A DNA stretch of 44,752 bases. Source: Deltaproteobacteria bacterium. GTDB taxonomy: Bacteria > Desulfobacterota > Dissulfuribacteria > Dissulfuribacterales > UBA3076. Of this stretch, positions 15,463-24,246 are shown in pieces. Each line of letters begins with the position of its first letter. Positions within the stretch are counted from its first letter, which is position 1. The notes under the pieces were generated by a model. It was not told where the DNA came from. It did no database searches and was given only the letters and a program-made list of their open reading frames with translations. The DNA lies in NCBI GenBank assembly GCA_003194495.1, contig PQXE01000003.1, forward strand, positions 1 through 44,752, given 5' to 3'. The translations under genes and the position numbers were made by a program.

Positions 15463-16020
15463 CTAATCAATTCGTGCCAATACCCCAGTATTAACATCGA
15501 GCATTTTGTCCTTCCCCATAAGCAGTTCAACGAGATTCAAAGCGAACTCGATAGCCGTACCCGGACCTTGACTCGTCACAAGGAGACCATCCCGGACCAC
15601 CCGGTCTTCTGAAAGCCGGGCCTTCTGTATTGCATTTCTACATGTTGGATGACATGTGATGGTTTTTCCCTGGGCAAGGCCGTATCGGTCAAGAACGGTC
15701 GGAGCAGCACATATTGCCCCTATAGTCCTGCCGGAACCCAGTTGTTTTTGAAGCATCTTTACTACTCTTTGGTCCTTTGTAAGGTTTTCTGTGCCGTCTA
15801 AACCACCTGGCAGGACTATCAAATCAAAGGCCTCTTCTGTAACCTCATCAAGTAACTTATCAGGCAAAATCATGATATTGCGGGCTGAACTGATTGGTCC
15901 TGAAATTGTTCCTGCGGATACAACCTCCAGCCCCGCTCTCCTCAAGATATCAATAACAGCTACTGCCTCAAGTTCCTCAAAGCCAGGTGCAAGAAGGACT
16001 AAAATACGTTTTTGTGACAT
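15463..16020 (-). CDS. DJ-1/PfpI family protein (YajL/ThiJ-like)
   Basis: The 185-residue protein has a class I glutamine-amidotransferase-like fold of the DJ-1 group. The key parts are GFEELEAV near the N-terminus (conserved Glu), the nucleophile elbow IGAICAAP with the reactive Cys, and a following TCHP segment. These match YajL and DJ-1, which act in oxidative-stress protection or as protein or glyoxal repair enzymes. The ATG at 16020 is chosen because GAGGTG lies just upstream; six earlier residues would otherwise be added. It reads away from der. Confidence 0.9.
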   Translation of the reverse strand: MSQKRILVLLAPGFEELEAVAVIDILRRAGLEVVSAGTISGPISSARNIMILPDKLLDEVTEEAFDLIVLPGGLDGTENLTKDQRVVKMLQKQLGSGRTIGAICAAPTVLDRYGLAQGKTITCHPTCRNAIQKARLSEDRVVRDGLLVTSQGPGTAIEFALNLVELLMGKDKMLDVNTGVLARID

Positions 16021-16314
16021 ACTTATCACCTCGGTCAAATCCTATAAAAAAATCAGGGATTGAGGAATTGTAATCAAAAAAGTACCTTTAATCCCTCAAT
16101 CCCTCAATTACCAGTAACAGATTTTGGGTTATCGTCAAGCATACCTTCTTAATGCATGGTATATTAATCCGTGAAAATTTCGCTGGTTGCACTATATTTA
16201 TTGCACCATTCGCAAAATCGCCGCACCTTTTGTCCTCTTGGGGGACTTCCGGTAGTTGTTTCCATGGGTGGCCCGTTGACTGCGTATAAAATCATCTAAC
16301 TTTACTACAATAAT
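16021..16314. other. Intergenic region with TCCCTCAA repeats
   Basis: No gene is seen. CCCTCAAT repeats tandemly at 16093-16108, and an inverted relative (GGGATTGAGGA) lies at about 16056-16066, so a hairpin can form. The rest (16110-16310) should hold the divergent promoters of the DJ-1 gene and der, but no promoter is convincing. Confidence 0.4.
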
Positions 16315-17715
16315 ATGAACTTTAAGTTCAAAGACAAAAAGATAATACCAAAGGTTGCACTGATAGGACGCCCAAACGTGGGGAAATCTACACTTCTTAA
16401 CCGGCTTACCCGAACAAGAAATGCACTGGTAGATTCGACCCCAGGGCTCACCAGAGACCGCCGCTATGCCGAGCTCAAATGGGAGGGTCTTACAATGCAA
16501 CTTATAGATACGGGCGGCATGGACAGGTCTCCCGACCTGGACAGCATATCCCGAATTGTCCATGAGCAAAGCCTAAAGGCAGTAGAAGAATCTGATCTGC
16601 TTTTGATAGTTCTGGATGTTAAAGAAGGCCTCACTCCGGCAGACAGGGAAATTATCGACACACTACGTTCATATAAGAAACCATATTTAGTAATAATAAA
16701 CAAGGTAGATAATCCTTCTCACGAGCTTGATCTGGGTGAATTTTACGAATTAGGTGTGAACGAAGTTATTCCCGTCTCGGCTGAACACGGGCGGGGGATA
16801 AATGCTCTGATGACAAGAGTGGTTGATGTGTTCAAACACATGGACCTGCCATTAGAAGACAGTCCGGCAGACCTCGAAGGTCTAGCTCAGGAACTCAAGC
16901 AAGATGAGGAACAGCCGGTAAAAGTGGCGCTAATCGGTAGACCAAACACGGGAAAATCCTCCTTGCTTAATAGGCTGGCGGGAGAGCCTCGCATGATTGT
17001 TACCGATGTGCCAGGCACTACAAGAGATGCCATAGACACACTTCTTCAGCGACCCGGCAGAAAGGACATTCTGCTTACTGATACTGCAGGCATAAGGCGG
17101 AAGGCCAGGGTCAGTGATAAAATAGAAAAGTTCAGTATTATTAAGGCCATTAATGTTATTAAGGCCTGTGACATTGTCCTTATTGTAATGGATATTTCAG
17201 AAGGAATTACAGATCAGGATAAACGGCTGATCGGCTACACGGAAAGATATGGACGGGCATGTATTACCCTGTTCAACAAATGTGACCTTATCCGGCAAGA
17301 CCAGTCATTAGTGAAATTAAGATCAGGGGAGCTGGAGCGGGCAAAGCGGTTTATTCCTTATTCTCCCCACCTAAACATCTCAGCACTCACAGGAAAGCGT
17401 GTCAATCGGATTTTACCCTTGATAGACGATGTGTATATTGATTTTAACACGTTAATTAATACAGGCAGCATCAACAGTGTCCTGCAAAAGGCATTAGCAA
17501 AAAGAACTCCTCCCATCTCCAGAGGACACCACTTGAAACTCTACTATACGACGCAGGTAGCAACGAAACCGCCGACTTTCCTCCTGTTTGCGAATTACCC
17601 TGACGTCATACCATCTCAATATAAACGATTTCTGGCAAACCAATTTCGCGAGCAACTGGGCCTGAAGCAAACTCCTATTCTAATACTTTTCCGAAAGAGA
17701 GAGAGGCGTGCTTAG
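16315..17715 (+). CDS. der: Ribosome-assembly GTPase Der (EngA)
   Basis: This 466-residue protein has two tandem GTPase domains, the defining feature of Der. The first has GRPNVGKST (near residue 18), DTGG and NKVD; the second has GRPNTGKSS (near residue 207), DTAG and NKCD. A C-terminal KH-like domain follows, ending in a basic tail RKRERRA. Der is needed for 50S ribosomal subunit maturation. The start ATG gives a short basic leader before the first P-loop; the ribosome binding site is weak. The gene appears to be transcribed alone. Confidence 0.95.
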   Translation: MNFKFKDKKIIPKVALIGRPNVGKSTLLNRLTRTRNALVDSTPGLTRDRRYAELKWEGLTMQLIDTGGMDRSPDLDSISRIVHEQSLKAVEESDLLLIVLDVKEGLTPADREIIDTLRSYKKPYLVIINKVDNPSHELDLGEFYELGVNEVIPVSAEHGRGINALMTRVVDVFKHMDLPLEDSPADLEGLAQELKQDEEQPVKVALIGRPNTGKSSLLNRLAGEPRMIVTDVPGTTRDAIDTLLQRPGRKDILLTDTAGIRRKARVSDKIEKFSIIKAINVIKACDIVLIVMDISEGITDQDKRLIGYTERYGRACITLFNKCDLIRQDQSLVKLRSGELERAKRFIPYSPHLNISALTGKRVNRILPLIDDVYIDFNTLINTGSINSVLQKALAKRTPPISRGHHLKLYYTTQVATKPPTFLLFANYPDVIPSQYKRFLANQFREQLGLKQTPILILFRKRERRA

Positions 17716-17741
17716 CCCTGCCATCCGCAACTTTAGGCACT

Positions 17742-18704
17742 TCAAACTTCAGTCCACCGCCCTTTTTCGGATAATGCCATATCAATAAGTCGATCAAGTA
17801 GTTTGCTAAAGGAAATTCCCGCTGCCTCCGCGGCTTGGGGGAAAAGGCTGGTCGGGGTCATCCCGGGGATTGTGTTGGTTTCCAAAACGAATATTTTGCC
17901 GGTGTCTGCAAGGATCATATCTGTACGGCTGTAGGCCCGAAGCTGCAAGGCTTTGTGAGCAGCAACGGCCAGAGCACGGGTTTTCTCAGATGCCTGCTTC
18001 AGTATATCTGCCGGGCAGATCTCCTTGGTGGCCCCAGGTAAGTACTTTGCATCGTAATCAAAGAATGAATAGCTCGAGTCAGGGATAATTTCAATCACAG
18101 GAAGTGGTAAAAGCTCCTCAAGACCCAGAATTCCTACTGTAATTTCCCGCCCCTGTGTGAATGATTCAACCAAGACCCTGTTATCCCATTGAAAGGCTTC
18201 TTTTATGGCAGGACCAAGCTTGTTTTCATCCGCCACCTTTCTTATTCCCACGCTTGATCCTTGGGTGCAGGGTTTAACCATGAGTGGAATACCCAGGCGG
18301 TTCACGATTTGTTTTGCGTCCACTTTATCGCTGCGAAGGATGTGAATCCATGGAGGAGTGAGTATCCCGGCCTCCTGATAAATCACTTTGGCAAGGTGTT
18401 TGTCCATGGCCAGAGCGCTCCCCAGGACTCCGGAACCTTGATAAGGTAAGCTAATGAGGTCCAAAAGACCCTGTATGGTCCCGTCTTCTCCGTACCTGCC
18501 GTGAAGAAGTATGAAAGCAACATCCAGGCGTGGTGCGTCTCTGACAAGTCGGTCAAGATCCGTGGCCGGATCATAACGCGTAATATCGTAGCGGCCTGGA
18601 TCAAGGGCCTTTTCTACCTCTCGTGCCCCTGCAAGGGACACGTCTCTTTCAGCAGAGCGACCTCCACACAGGAGTGCCAGTTGTATTTTATTTTTTTCTG
18701 ACAT
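17742..18704 (-). CDS. ddl: D-alanine--D-alanine ligase
   Basis: The 320-residue ATP-grasp enzyme joins two D-alanines for peptidoglycan precursors. Recognisable parts are GGRSAERDVSL near the N-terminus, LLHGRYGEDGTIQGLLDL, and the substrate-loop region with QGSSVGIRKV. The C-terminal metal site includes LETNTIPGMT, where the Glu and Asn bind Mg. Length and order match Ddl. It converges with der (26 bp apart) and is not linked to a mur operon here. Confidence 0.95.
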   Translation of the reverse strand: MSEKNKIQLALLCGGRSAERDVSLAGAREVEKALDPGRYDITRYDPATDLDRLVRDAPRLDVAFILLHGRYGEDGTIQGLLDLISLPYQGSGVLGSALAMDKHLAKVIYQEAGILTPPWIHILRSDKVDAKQIVNRLGIPLMVKPCTQGSSVGIRKVADENKLGPAIKEAFQWDNRVLVESFTQGREITVGILGLEELLPLPVIEIIPDSSYSFFDYDAKYLPGATKEICPADILKQASEKTRALAVAAHKALQLRAYSRTDMILADTGKIFVLETNTIPGMTPTSLFPQAAEAAGISFSKLLDRLIDMALSEKGRWTEV

Positions 18705-18860
18705 ATTTGAATAGCTTGAAACGTATATGAATTTTTATTTTTTGACAAGACATCCGAAATAATCGGGCAGGCCTTAGTACGCAGAATTTATTCCTATTTG
18801 AGCCTCGTGCAAAAGGCTCGTTTGAGAGTAATTGTTTACTCTCCGTCAGCTAAGAAGTAT

Positions 18861-19019
18861 GGTAACCATTCACGGGATTACAACGCCCGTTTTACCGCAA
18901 CCCACCGAACTGTAAGCGTTTACAGTGCTGCAGATGCAAGGCGTACGGGTATGCAGACGTACTTCCTGTACTTCAAGTACCCGACAACAAAGCAAATGCG
19001 GTGCCCTGTGAACGCTTAC
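18861..19019. mobile_element. 159-bp dispersed element, copy A, with 7-bp target duplication
   Basis: The ends GTAACCATTCAC and GTGAACGCTTAC are imperfect inverted repeats. The element is bounded by the direct repeat GAAGTAT at 18854-18860 and 19020-19026. A second copy in the opposite orientation lies at 34329-34483 and matches it over almost its whole length. An internal palindrome (GTAAGCGTTTACAGTG) is present. The apparent frames in it are not coding. The gap between ddl and the radical SAM gene holds nothing else recognised. Confidence 0.7.
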
Positions 19020-19163
19020 GAAGTATGAATGGTCATGCTTGACAGAGCCCTCGCTCAATATAAAGTAACTTGATAGTAAGGAATTTCCATTTTTTGGCCA
19101 ATTTTATTAATAAGCTGGTAAGTTCAGCAGCTTAACAGCTCGCCTGAGGGGCGCTAAGTTCTT

Positions 19164-20102
19164 ATGAAATATTGCTTCGGTCCGGTACCTTCGAGGCGTT
19201 TAGGCTTGTCACTTGGGGTAGATATTCTTCCTCCCAAGACCTGCAATCTGAATTGCGTCTACTGTGAATTAGGGGATACCAAGAGATACACATGTGAAAG
19301 GAATGAATACATACCTGCCGACTATATAAGGGCTGAGCTTGAGGAAGTCTTGTGTTCTGAGAAGACGGCCTTTGATGTGCTTACTTTTACTGCCTCAGGA
19401 GAACCCACACTCCATACGGGCCTTGGAGAACTTCTGGCCTTTGCCAAGGGGCATACGGATAAACCTGTTGCAGTCATTACCAACTCCACTTTGCTCTCTG
19501 ATTCGCAGGTGAGAGAGGAACTCTGTCATGCGGATATTTTATTGCCCTCTCTTGATTCCGTGGTGCTTGATTCTTTCAGAAGGGTCAATCGTCCGGCCAG
19601 GTGCGTGGATCTCAAGACCATTTTAGATGGCTTAATAAAATTACGAAAGGAGTTTAAGGGAAAGATATGGCTGGAGGTCCTTTTTGTCAGGGGAATTAAT
19701 CACGGTACAGATGAAATCAGGAAACTTAAAGAAGTCTTAAAGTCTATCCAACCTGACAAAATTCAACTTGGTACTGTGGTTCGTCCTCCGGTCGAGACCT
19801 GGGCCAATTCTCTATCAAGAAGACAGATGGAGGAGTTGAGGGAACAACTGGGTGAAAAGGCCGAAGTCGTAGTAGATTATAGTCATGGTATAGAGAATGG
19901 TGCCCAGCCGATTATTGAGGCTGAGATATTGGATACTTTGCTCAGAAGGCCTCTCAGCATTGAAGACCTTCAGGAAGTCCTGGGCCTTGGAGCTGAATCT
20001 GTTCAGGAGATACTTAATCGAATGTACAGGTCCGGTCTGATAAAGACTGAGGCATTTAATGACAAGCTTTTTTATCTTCCCGGTGACAGGGCCGGTATTT
20101 AG
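19164..20102 (+). CDS. Radical SAM protein with C-terminal winged-helix-like region
   Basis: The 312-residue protein has the radical SAM cluster motif CNLNCVYC near residue 27 (CxxxCxxC), preceded by GPVPSRRLGLSLGVDILP. Further SAM-binding segments are FTASGEPTLH and VITNSTLLS. This start is typical of a family of short radical SAM proteins related to the YfkB/wybutosine-synthesis group. About 75 C-terminal residues (SIEDLQEVLGL...VQEILNRMYRSGLI) look like a winged helix. The reaction is unknown. It is followed after 18 bp by the RNase E/G gene on the same strand. Confidence 0.85.
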   Translation: MKYCFGPVPSRRLGLSLGVDILPPKTCNLNCVYCELGDTKRYTCERNEYIPADYIRAELEEVLCSEKTAFDVLTFTASGEPTLHTGLGELLAFAKGHTDKPVAVITNSTLLSDSQVREELCHADILLPSLDSVVLDSFRRVNRPARCVDLKTILDGLIKLRKEFKGKIWLEVLFVRGINHGTDEIRKLKEVLKSIQPDKIQLGTVVRPPVETWANSLSRRQMEELREQLGEKAEVVVDYSHGIENGAQPIIEAEILDTLLRRPLSIEDLQEVLGLGAESVQEILNRMYRSGLIKTEAFNDKLFYLPGDRAGI

Positions 20103-20120
20103 GAGTATACGAAAATTAAT

Positions 20121-21632
20121 ATGAAACCAAGGAAAAAATCAAGCAAATCCGGCAATTGCCAGATTGTAATCAACATGGAGGCACCGGAGGAATGCCGGAT
20201 AGGCCTTCTGGAGAATGGACGTCTTGAGGCCTTTGATATTGAGACATTCTCCCATACCCAGACCAGAGGTAACCTCTATAAAGGTCGAATAGCAAAAATA
20301 GAGCCAAGCCTACACGCGGCTTTTGTTGATATCGGCCTTCCCAGAAACGGCTATCTGCCCCTAGCTGATATACACCCTGAATACTACGGATATGCTGAAA
20401 ACAAAAAACGTATCCATGATTTTTTAAAAAAGGACCAGGACATTCTTGTACAGATAGTTAAGGAGGAGACCCATATAAAGGGATCTGCGATAACAACTTA
20501 TCTGTCAATCCCAGCGAGGTACCTGGTGCTGATGCCTGGTACTGCTCAAGTAGGCGTGTCCAGGAAAATAGAGGCTGAAGAGGAACGTCAAAGGCTTAAA
20601 CAGATATTAAAGGCATGCAAATTGCCGGAAGGTGTGGGACTTATTGCCCGGACAGTCGCTGAGGGCGTTCCAAAAGTAGAGATACAGAAGGATCTCAGGT
20701 ACTTGGTGCGACTCTGGAGCAACTTAAGAAAAAAGGCCCAATCCGCTCAGGCCCCGGCCCTGATATATAGAGACCGTGATCTGGTAAAACGATTTCTGAG
20801 GGATTATCTCACAAGCGATGTCGAGGAAATTTTGGTAGACCAGCAGGAGGTCTATGATAATATAAAGGCCTTTCTTCGCATCATTGCCCCACGACAGGTA
20901 GCCACTGTACGTTTATACCAAGGCGACGTCCCCATTTTTTCACACTTCGATCTTGAGACTCTGATAGAGCAAGTATATCAGCCCAATGTTCGCCTGCCTT
21001 CCGGAGCCCATATTGTTATAGAGCCAACCGAGGCCCTGGTGTCTATAGATGTGAATTCCGGGAAAAACGTCAGGGAAAGAAATATTGAGGAAACCGCACT
21101 AAAGACCAATTTGGAGGCTGCGGAGGAGATAGCCAGACAACTGCGTCTCAGGGACCTCGGAGGAATAATAGTTATTGATTTCATTGATATGCGTAACAGG
21201 ACCTACAGACAACAGGTGGAAAAACGCATGAGGAAGTGCCTCAAAAAGGACCGTGCCAGAACGGAAATTGCCAGGATTTCGCGGTTTGGTGTTCTTGAAC
21301 TGGTGCGTCAGAAAATCCGCTCTCCTGTGCAATTGGGCAGTTATTGCTCCTGCCCCTACTGCCATGGAAGGGGGGTGGTGATGTCTGTGGAGGCCCTTGC
21401 GCTGGCGGACTTGAGAAGAATCAGTGCTCATCTGGCAGGTAGTCGTGAAAAGAATTCAGAGCAGCTTGTGCTGGAGGCCCCGCCTCAGGTTGTCTCATAC
21501 CTGCTTAACCGCAAGCGCTTGGAACTCTATAACCTTGAAAAAAACTTTGATGTTGAAATCAGGGTGGAAGCTAATCCGAATCTCGGACTGGAAGAACACA
21601 AGCTGTATTCGAGAACTGCGGAAACCAGTTAA
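20121..21632 (+). CDS. rng: Ribonuclease E/G family endoribonuclease
   Basis: The 503-residue protein holds the catalytic core of RNase E/G without the long C-terminal scaffold of E. coli RNase E, so RNase G is the better name. Residues about 35-125 form the S1 RNA-binding domain (GNLYKGRIAKIEPSLHAAFV). The DNase I-like part has the two metal aspartates in SIDVNSGKN and VIDFIDM. The zinc-link CPYCHGRG follows near residue 412. It processes 5' monophosphate RNAs such as rRNA precursors and mRNAs. It probably forms an operon with the radical SAM gene 18 bp upstream. Confidence 0.92.
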   Translation: MKPRKKSSKSGNCQIVINMEAPEECRIGLLENGRLEAFDIETFSHTQTRGNLYKGRIAKIEPSLHAAFVDIGLPRNGYLPLADIHPEYYGYAENKKRIHDFLKKDQDILVQIVKEETHIKGSAITTYLSIPARYLVLMPGTAQVGVSRKIEAEEERQRLKQILKACKLPEGVGLIARTVAEGVPKVEIQKDLRYLVRLWSNLRKKAQSAQAPALIYRDRDLVKRFLRDYLTSDVEEILVDQQEVYDNIKAFLRIIAPRQVATVRLYQGDVPIFSHFDLETLIEQVYQPNVRLPSGAHIVIEPTEALVSIDVNSGKNVRERNIEETALKTNLEAAEEIARQLRLRDLGGIIVIDFIDMRNRTYRQQVEKRMRKCLKKDRARTEIARISRFGVLELVRQKIRSPVQLGSYCSCPYCHGRGVVMSVEALALADLRRISAHLAGSREKNSEQLVLEAPPQVVSYLLNRKRLELYNLEKNFDVEIRVEANPNLGLEEHKLYSRTAETS

Positions 21633-21675
21633 GTTTGGGTAACAGCAATACATAGTTCACATTAAGGATCATTAC

Positions 21676-22788
21676 ATGTTTAATAAATCAAAGCCTTTAT
21701 CTTTTGAAATTCCGGAATATCTCACAAGCCTTGTCCCTTATCCTCCAGGTAAGCCCCTTGAGGAACTCGAAAGGGAGTATGGGGTAAAGGATCCTATCAA
21801 ACTTGCCTCTAATGAAAATTTATTAGGGCCGTCTTCAAAGGCCCTGGAAGCCATAAGGAATGCCTTATCTTCTCTGCACCGCTATCCCGACGGTAGTGGC
21901 TACTACCTCAAGGAAAAGCTTGCCGGGTTGTTGGGAGTATCTTCTGAGGAGATAGTACTTGGAAATGGATCCAACGAGTTGATAGATTTTCTGATAAGGG
22001 TTTTCATTCGACCAGGGTATGAAGCCATAAGCAGTGATCCGAGCTTTCTGGTATATTGCAAGATGGTGCAGGCCGTGGGGGGAAGTAATGTAGTCATTCC
22101 CCTTTCAGGGTACCGTCACGACCTTGAGAACATATCACGGGCAGTTACACCGGAAACCCGCCTGATCTTTCTGGATAATCCCAACAATCCTGCGGGCACT
22201 GTCATTCACAGGGCAGACTTCGATGCATTTCTGGAAGATCTTCCAGATTATTTACTGGTAGTCCTGGATGAGGCCTACATGGAATTCGTGAGGGCTGAGC
22301 ATACTCCAAAGGCAGTGGAGTATATGAAGCAGGACAGGAGGGTTATAGCCCTTCGGACTTTTTCAAAGGCCTATGGTCTGGCCGGACTTCGGGTGGGTTA
22401 TGGGGTTATGGACAGAGAAGTGGCCAAATATCTGGAGCGGGTCCGGCAGCCCTTTAATGTCAATACCATGGCCCAGGTAGGGGTCCTTGCGGCCCTGGAT
22501 GACCATCAACACCTTAAAAAGACCATTGATACCGTGTGGCAGGGCATGGATTTTCTCACGGAAAAACTTGAGGAGTTAGGATGCAGGGTAATGCCCAGTG
22601 AGACCAACTTTATTCTTATAGATATCGACAGAGATGCCAAAATGGTCTATGAAAAAATGCTCAGAGAGGGAGTCATTGTGCGGGCAATGACTGCATATGG
22701 TCTACCCAACCATATCCGGATTACTGTTGGTCTCCCCGAAGAGAATTTACGGTGTATTGAGGCCTTGCAAAAAGTGCTAAAAAGCTGA
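21676..22788 (+). CDS. hisC: Histidinol-phosphate aminotransferase
   Basis: This 370-residue class I/II PLP aminotransferase is of the HisC subgroup. It has KLASNENLLGPS near residue 40, a DNPNNPAGT turn, DEAYMEF, and the PLP lysine Lys231 in TFSKAYGLAGLRVGYG. It makes histidinol phosphate from imidazole acetol phosphate, and such enzymes may also act on aromatic amino acids. The other histidine gene in this window, hisD, is 19 kb away, so the pathway is scattered. The DUF134 gene follows 15 bp later with a GGAGG-type site. Confidence 0.93.
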   Translation: MFNKSKPLSFEIPEYLTSLVPYPPGKPLEELEREYGVKDPIKLASNENLLGPSSKALEAIRNALSSLHRYPDGSGYYLKEKLAGLLGVSSEEIVLGNGSNELIDFLIRVFIRPGYEAISSDPSFLVYCKMVQAVGGSNVVIPLSGYRHDLENISRAVTPETRLIFLDNPNNPAGTVIHRADFDAFLEDLPDYLLVVLDEAYMEFVRAEHTPKAVEYMKQDRRVIALRTFSKAYGLAGLRVGYGVMDREVAKYLERVRQPFNVNTMAQVGVLAALDDHQHLKKTIDTVWQGMDFLTEKLEELGCRVMPSETNFILIDIDRDAKMVYEKMLREGVIVRAMTAYGLPNHIRITVGLPEENLRCIEALQKVLKS

Positions 22789-22803
22789 GTCGGAGGAAAA
22801 ATT

Positions 22804-23097
22804 ATGGCCAGACCCCCTAAATGGCGAAAAGTTGATCAAGAGCCTGCGGTGACCTATTTCAAGCCAAGGGGCATACCGTTGCGCGGTCTTGATGAAGTTG
22901 TTCTGACTGTTGAAGGTTTTGAGGCATTGCGTATGAGTGATATGGAGGGAATGGATCAGGACGCCGCTGCTGTACGGATGGGCATTTCCAGACAGACCTT
23001 TGGGCGAATTCTGGGAACAGCCAGGAAGACGGTGTCTACTGCAATAGTAAAGGGCATAGGTCTGCGTATAGAAGGGGGTAACTATATCCTTAGTTGA
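22804..23097 (+). CDS. DUF134 (UPF0251) helix-turn-helix protein
   Basis: The 97-residue protein starts MARPPKWRKV and contains FKPRGIPLRGLDEVVLTVEGFEALR, which identifies DUF134. This small DNA-binding family is frequent in sulfate reducers and archaea. Its C-terminal half (DAAAVRMGISRQTFGRILGTARKTV) is a sigma-region-4-like helix-turn-helix. It is probably a transcription regulator with an unknown target. It lies directly after hisC with a good GGAGG ribosome site, so it is likely co-transcribed. Confidence 0.9.
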   Translation: MARPPKWRKVDQEPAVTYFKPRGIPLRGLDEVVLTVEGFEALRMSDMEGMDQDAAAVRMGISRQTFGRILGTARKTVSTAIVKGIGLRIEGGNYILS

Positions 23098-23382
23098 GGA
23101 TATAGGTAAGGTTATCTTATTCCCTGTCTGTTTTCAGGGAGAACTGAAATTCTGTTCTTGTCCTCCCACAAGGATTTTTCCGTTTCCTAAGACCAAAAAT
23201 ACCGGAAAGATATTCCATTCCACACCAAATCGGCAGTTTATCCGGTCAATAGAATCGTTTTTAAGGGCATATTTGGCAGTGATTGCCATGCCCCTATTCT
23301 TGAAGATGAAACTCAGGAGTCAAATTAAAAAACCATTTACATGTACCTCTTTACTTGATTGAGATAGTCTTATTTGTTATCA
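23098..23382. other. Intergenic region between DUF134 and lolD
   Basis: A CCCTG/CAGGG hairpin at about 23122-23144, followed by few T residues, may be a weak terminator. On the minus strand a 49-codon frame (about 23154-23303) is open, but it has no supporting features. The lolC/lolE gene usually found before lolD is absent. Confidence 0.4.
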
Positions 23383-24213
23383 ATGGAATCACTTTTTTTA
23401 CTTAATTTTATTCTATATATGGCTGGAGTTCAAAAAGCTTTGTTAGAGTCTGTTGGTGCAAAAGACCCTTTGTTTCCTCGCAGGTTGAGCGGCAAAACCT
23501 TGGTTTTAGAAATTGATGGTCTTAGAAAGACATTTACGAACAACGGACTCAAGGTGGAGGTGCTGAAGGATCTCAAGTGTTCGATTTATTCTGGTGAAAT
23601 TGTTGGAGTAGTTGGGGCTTCAGGGGTTGGGAAGACCACCTTCCTTCACATGCTGGGCACCCTGGATTGCCCTACCGGCGGTAAAATTTTCCACTTTGGA
23701 GAGGATGTGTTTTCCTGGAATGATACTAAACTCTCCAAATTTCGTAATAAAGAACTGGGATTTGTCTTTCAGTTTCATCACCTCTTGCCGGAGTTTTCCG
23801 CCCTTGAGAATGTTATGATGCCGTGTTTTGTGGCTGGGGAATCCAGGCCCAAGGCCAGGGAAATGGCAAAGGATATACTGGCTGAAATTGGTCTTGAAAA
23901 AAGATTTGATCACCGCGTTGGTCAGCTCTCAGGTGGTGAGCAGCAACGAGTGGCCCTGGCAAGGGCCATGGTAAGAAAACCCAGGTTACTCCTTGCTGAC
24001 GAACCTACAGGAAATCTTGACGAAAGGACTGGAGAAAAGGCCGCTGAATTAATTTTTACCTTAAATAGACGATACGGCACAACCGTGGTAGTTGTTACCC
24101 ATAATTTGGCTTTGGCGAGCAGTATGGACCGATGTATCGGGTTGGCAGAAGGCCGGGCCGTTGAACTCAACGCCTCTGAACTTAAGGGTTTTGGTGTTGG
24201 GCGTATATCTTGA
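23383..24213 (+). CDS. lolD: Lipoprotein-release ABC transporter ATPase LolD
   Basis: The protein is an ABC ATPase with Walker A GASGVGKTT, signature LSGGEQQRVALARA, Walker B LLLADEPTGNLD and an H-loop VTHN. The sequence between Walker A and the signature is LolD-like. LolD powers release of lipoproteins from the inner membrane to LolA. The start is uncertain: the ATG at 23383 gives 276 residues, an ATG at 23419 gives 264, and the family usually begins near the VLEIDGL segment at residue 41. No ribosome site helps. The extra N-terminal 40 residues and the missing neighbouring lolCE gene are unusual. bamA follows 33 bp later. Confidence 0.85.
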   Translation: MESLFLLNFILYMAGVQKALLESVGAKDPLFPRRLSGKTLVLEIDGLRKTFTNNGLKVEVLKDLKCSIYSGEIVGVVGASGVGKTTFLHMLGTLDCPTGGKIFHFGEDVFSWNDTKLSKFRNKELGFVFQFHHLLPEFSALENVMMPCFVAGESRPKAREMAKDILAEIGLEKRFDHRVGQLSGGEQQRVALARAMVRKPRLLLADEPTGNLDERTGEKAAELIFTLNRRYGTTVVVVTHNLALASSMDRCIGLAEGRAVELNASELKGFGVGRIS

Positions 24214-24246
24214 TAGTAATAATTTAACTTTATATGGAAATAATAA

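Noticed and set aside
16198..16569. A 123-codon minus-strand frame over the der start
   Set aside because: It overlaps the first GTPase domain of Der and has no ribosome site or domain.
18798..19058. Open frames in the ddl to radical SAM gap
   Set aside because: They are translations of the 155-bp dispersed element; the same peptide (QTYFLYFKYPTTKQMRCPVNAY) appears from the inverted copy at 34329 only because the DNA is repeated.
23154..23303. A 49-codon minus-strand frame between DUF134 and lolD
   Set aside because: It has no ribosome site and no recognisable domain; it is too short to trust.
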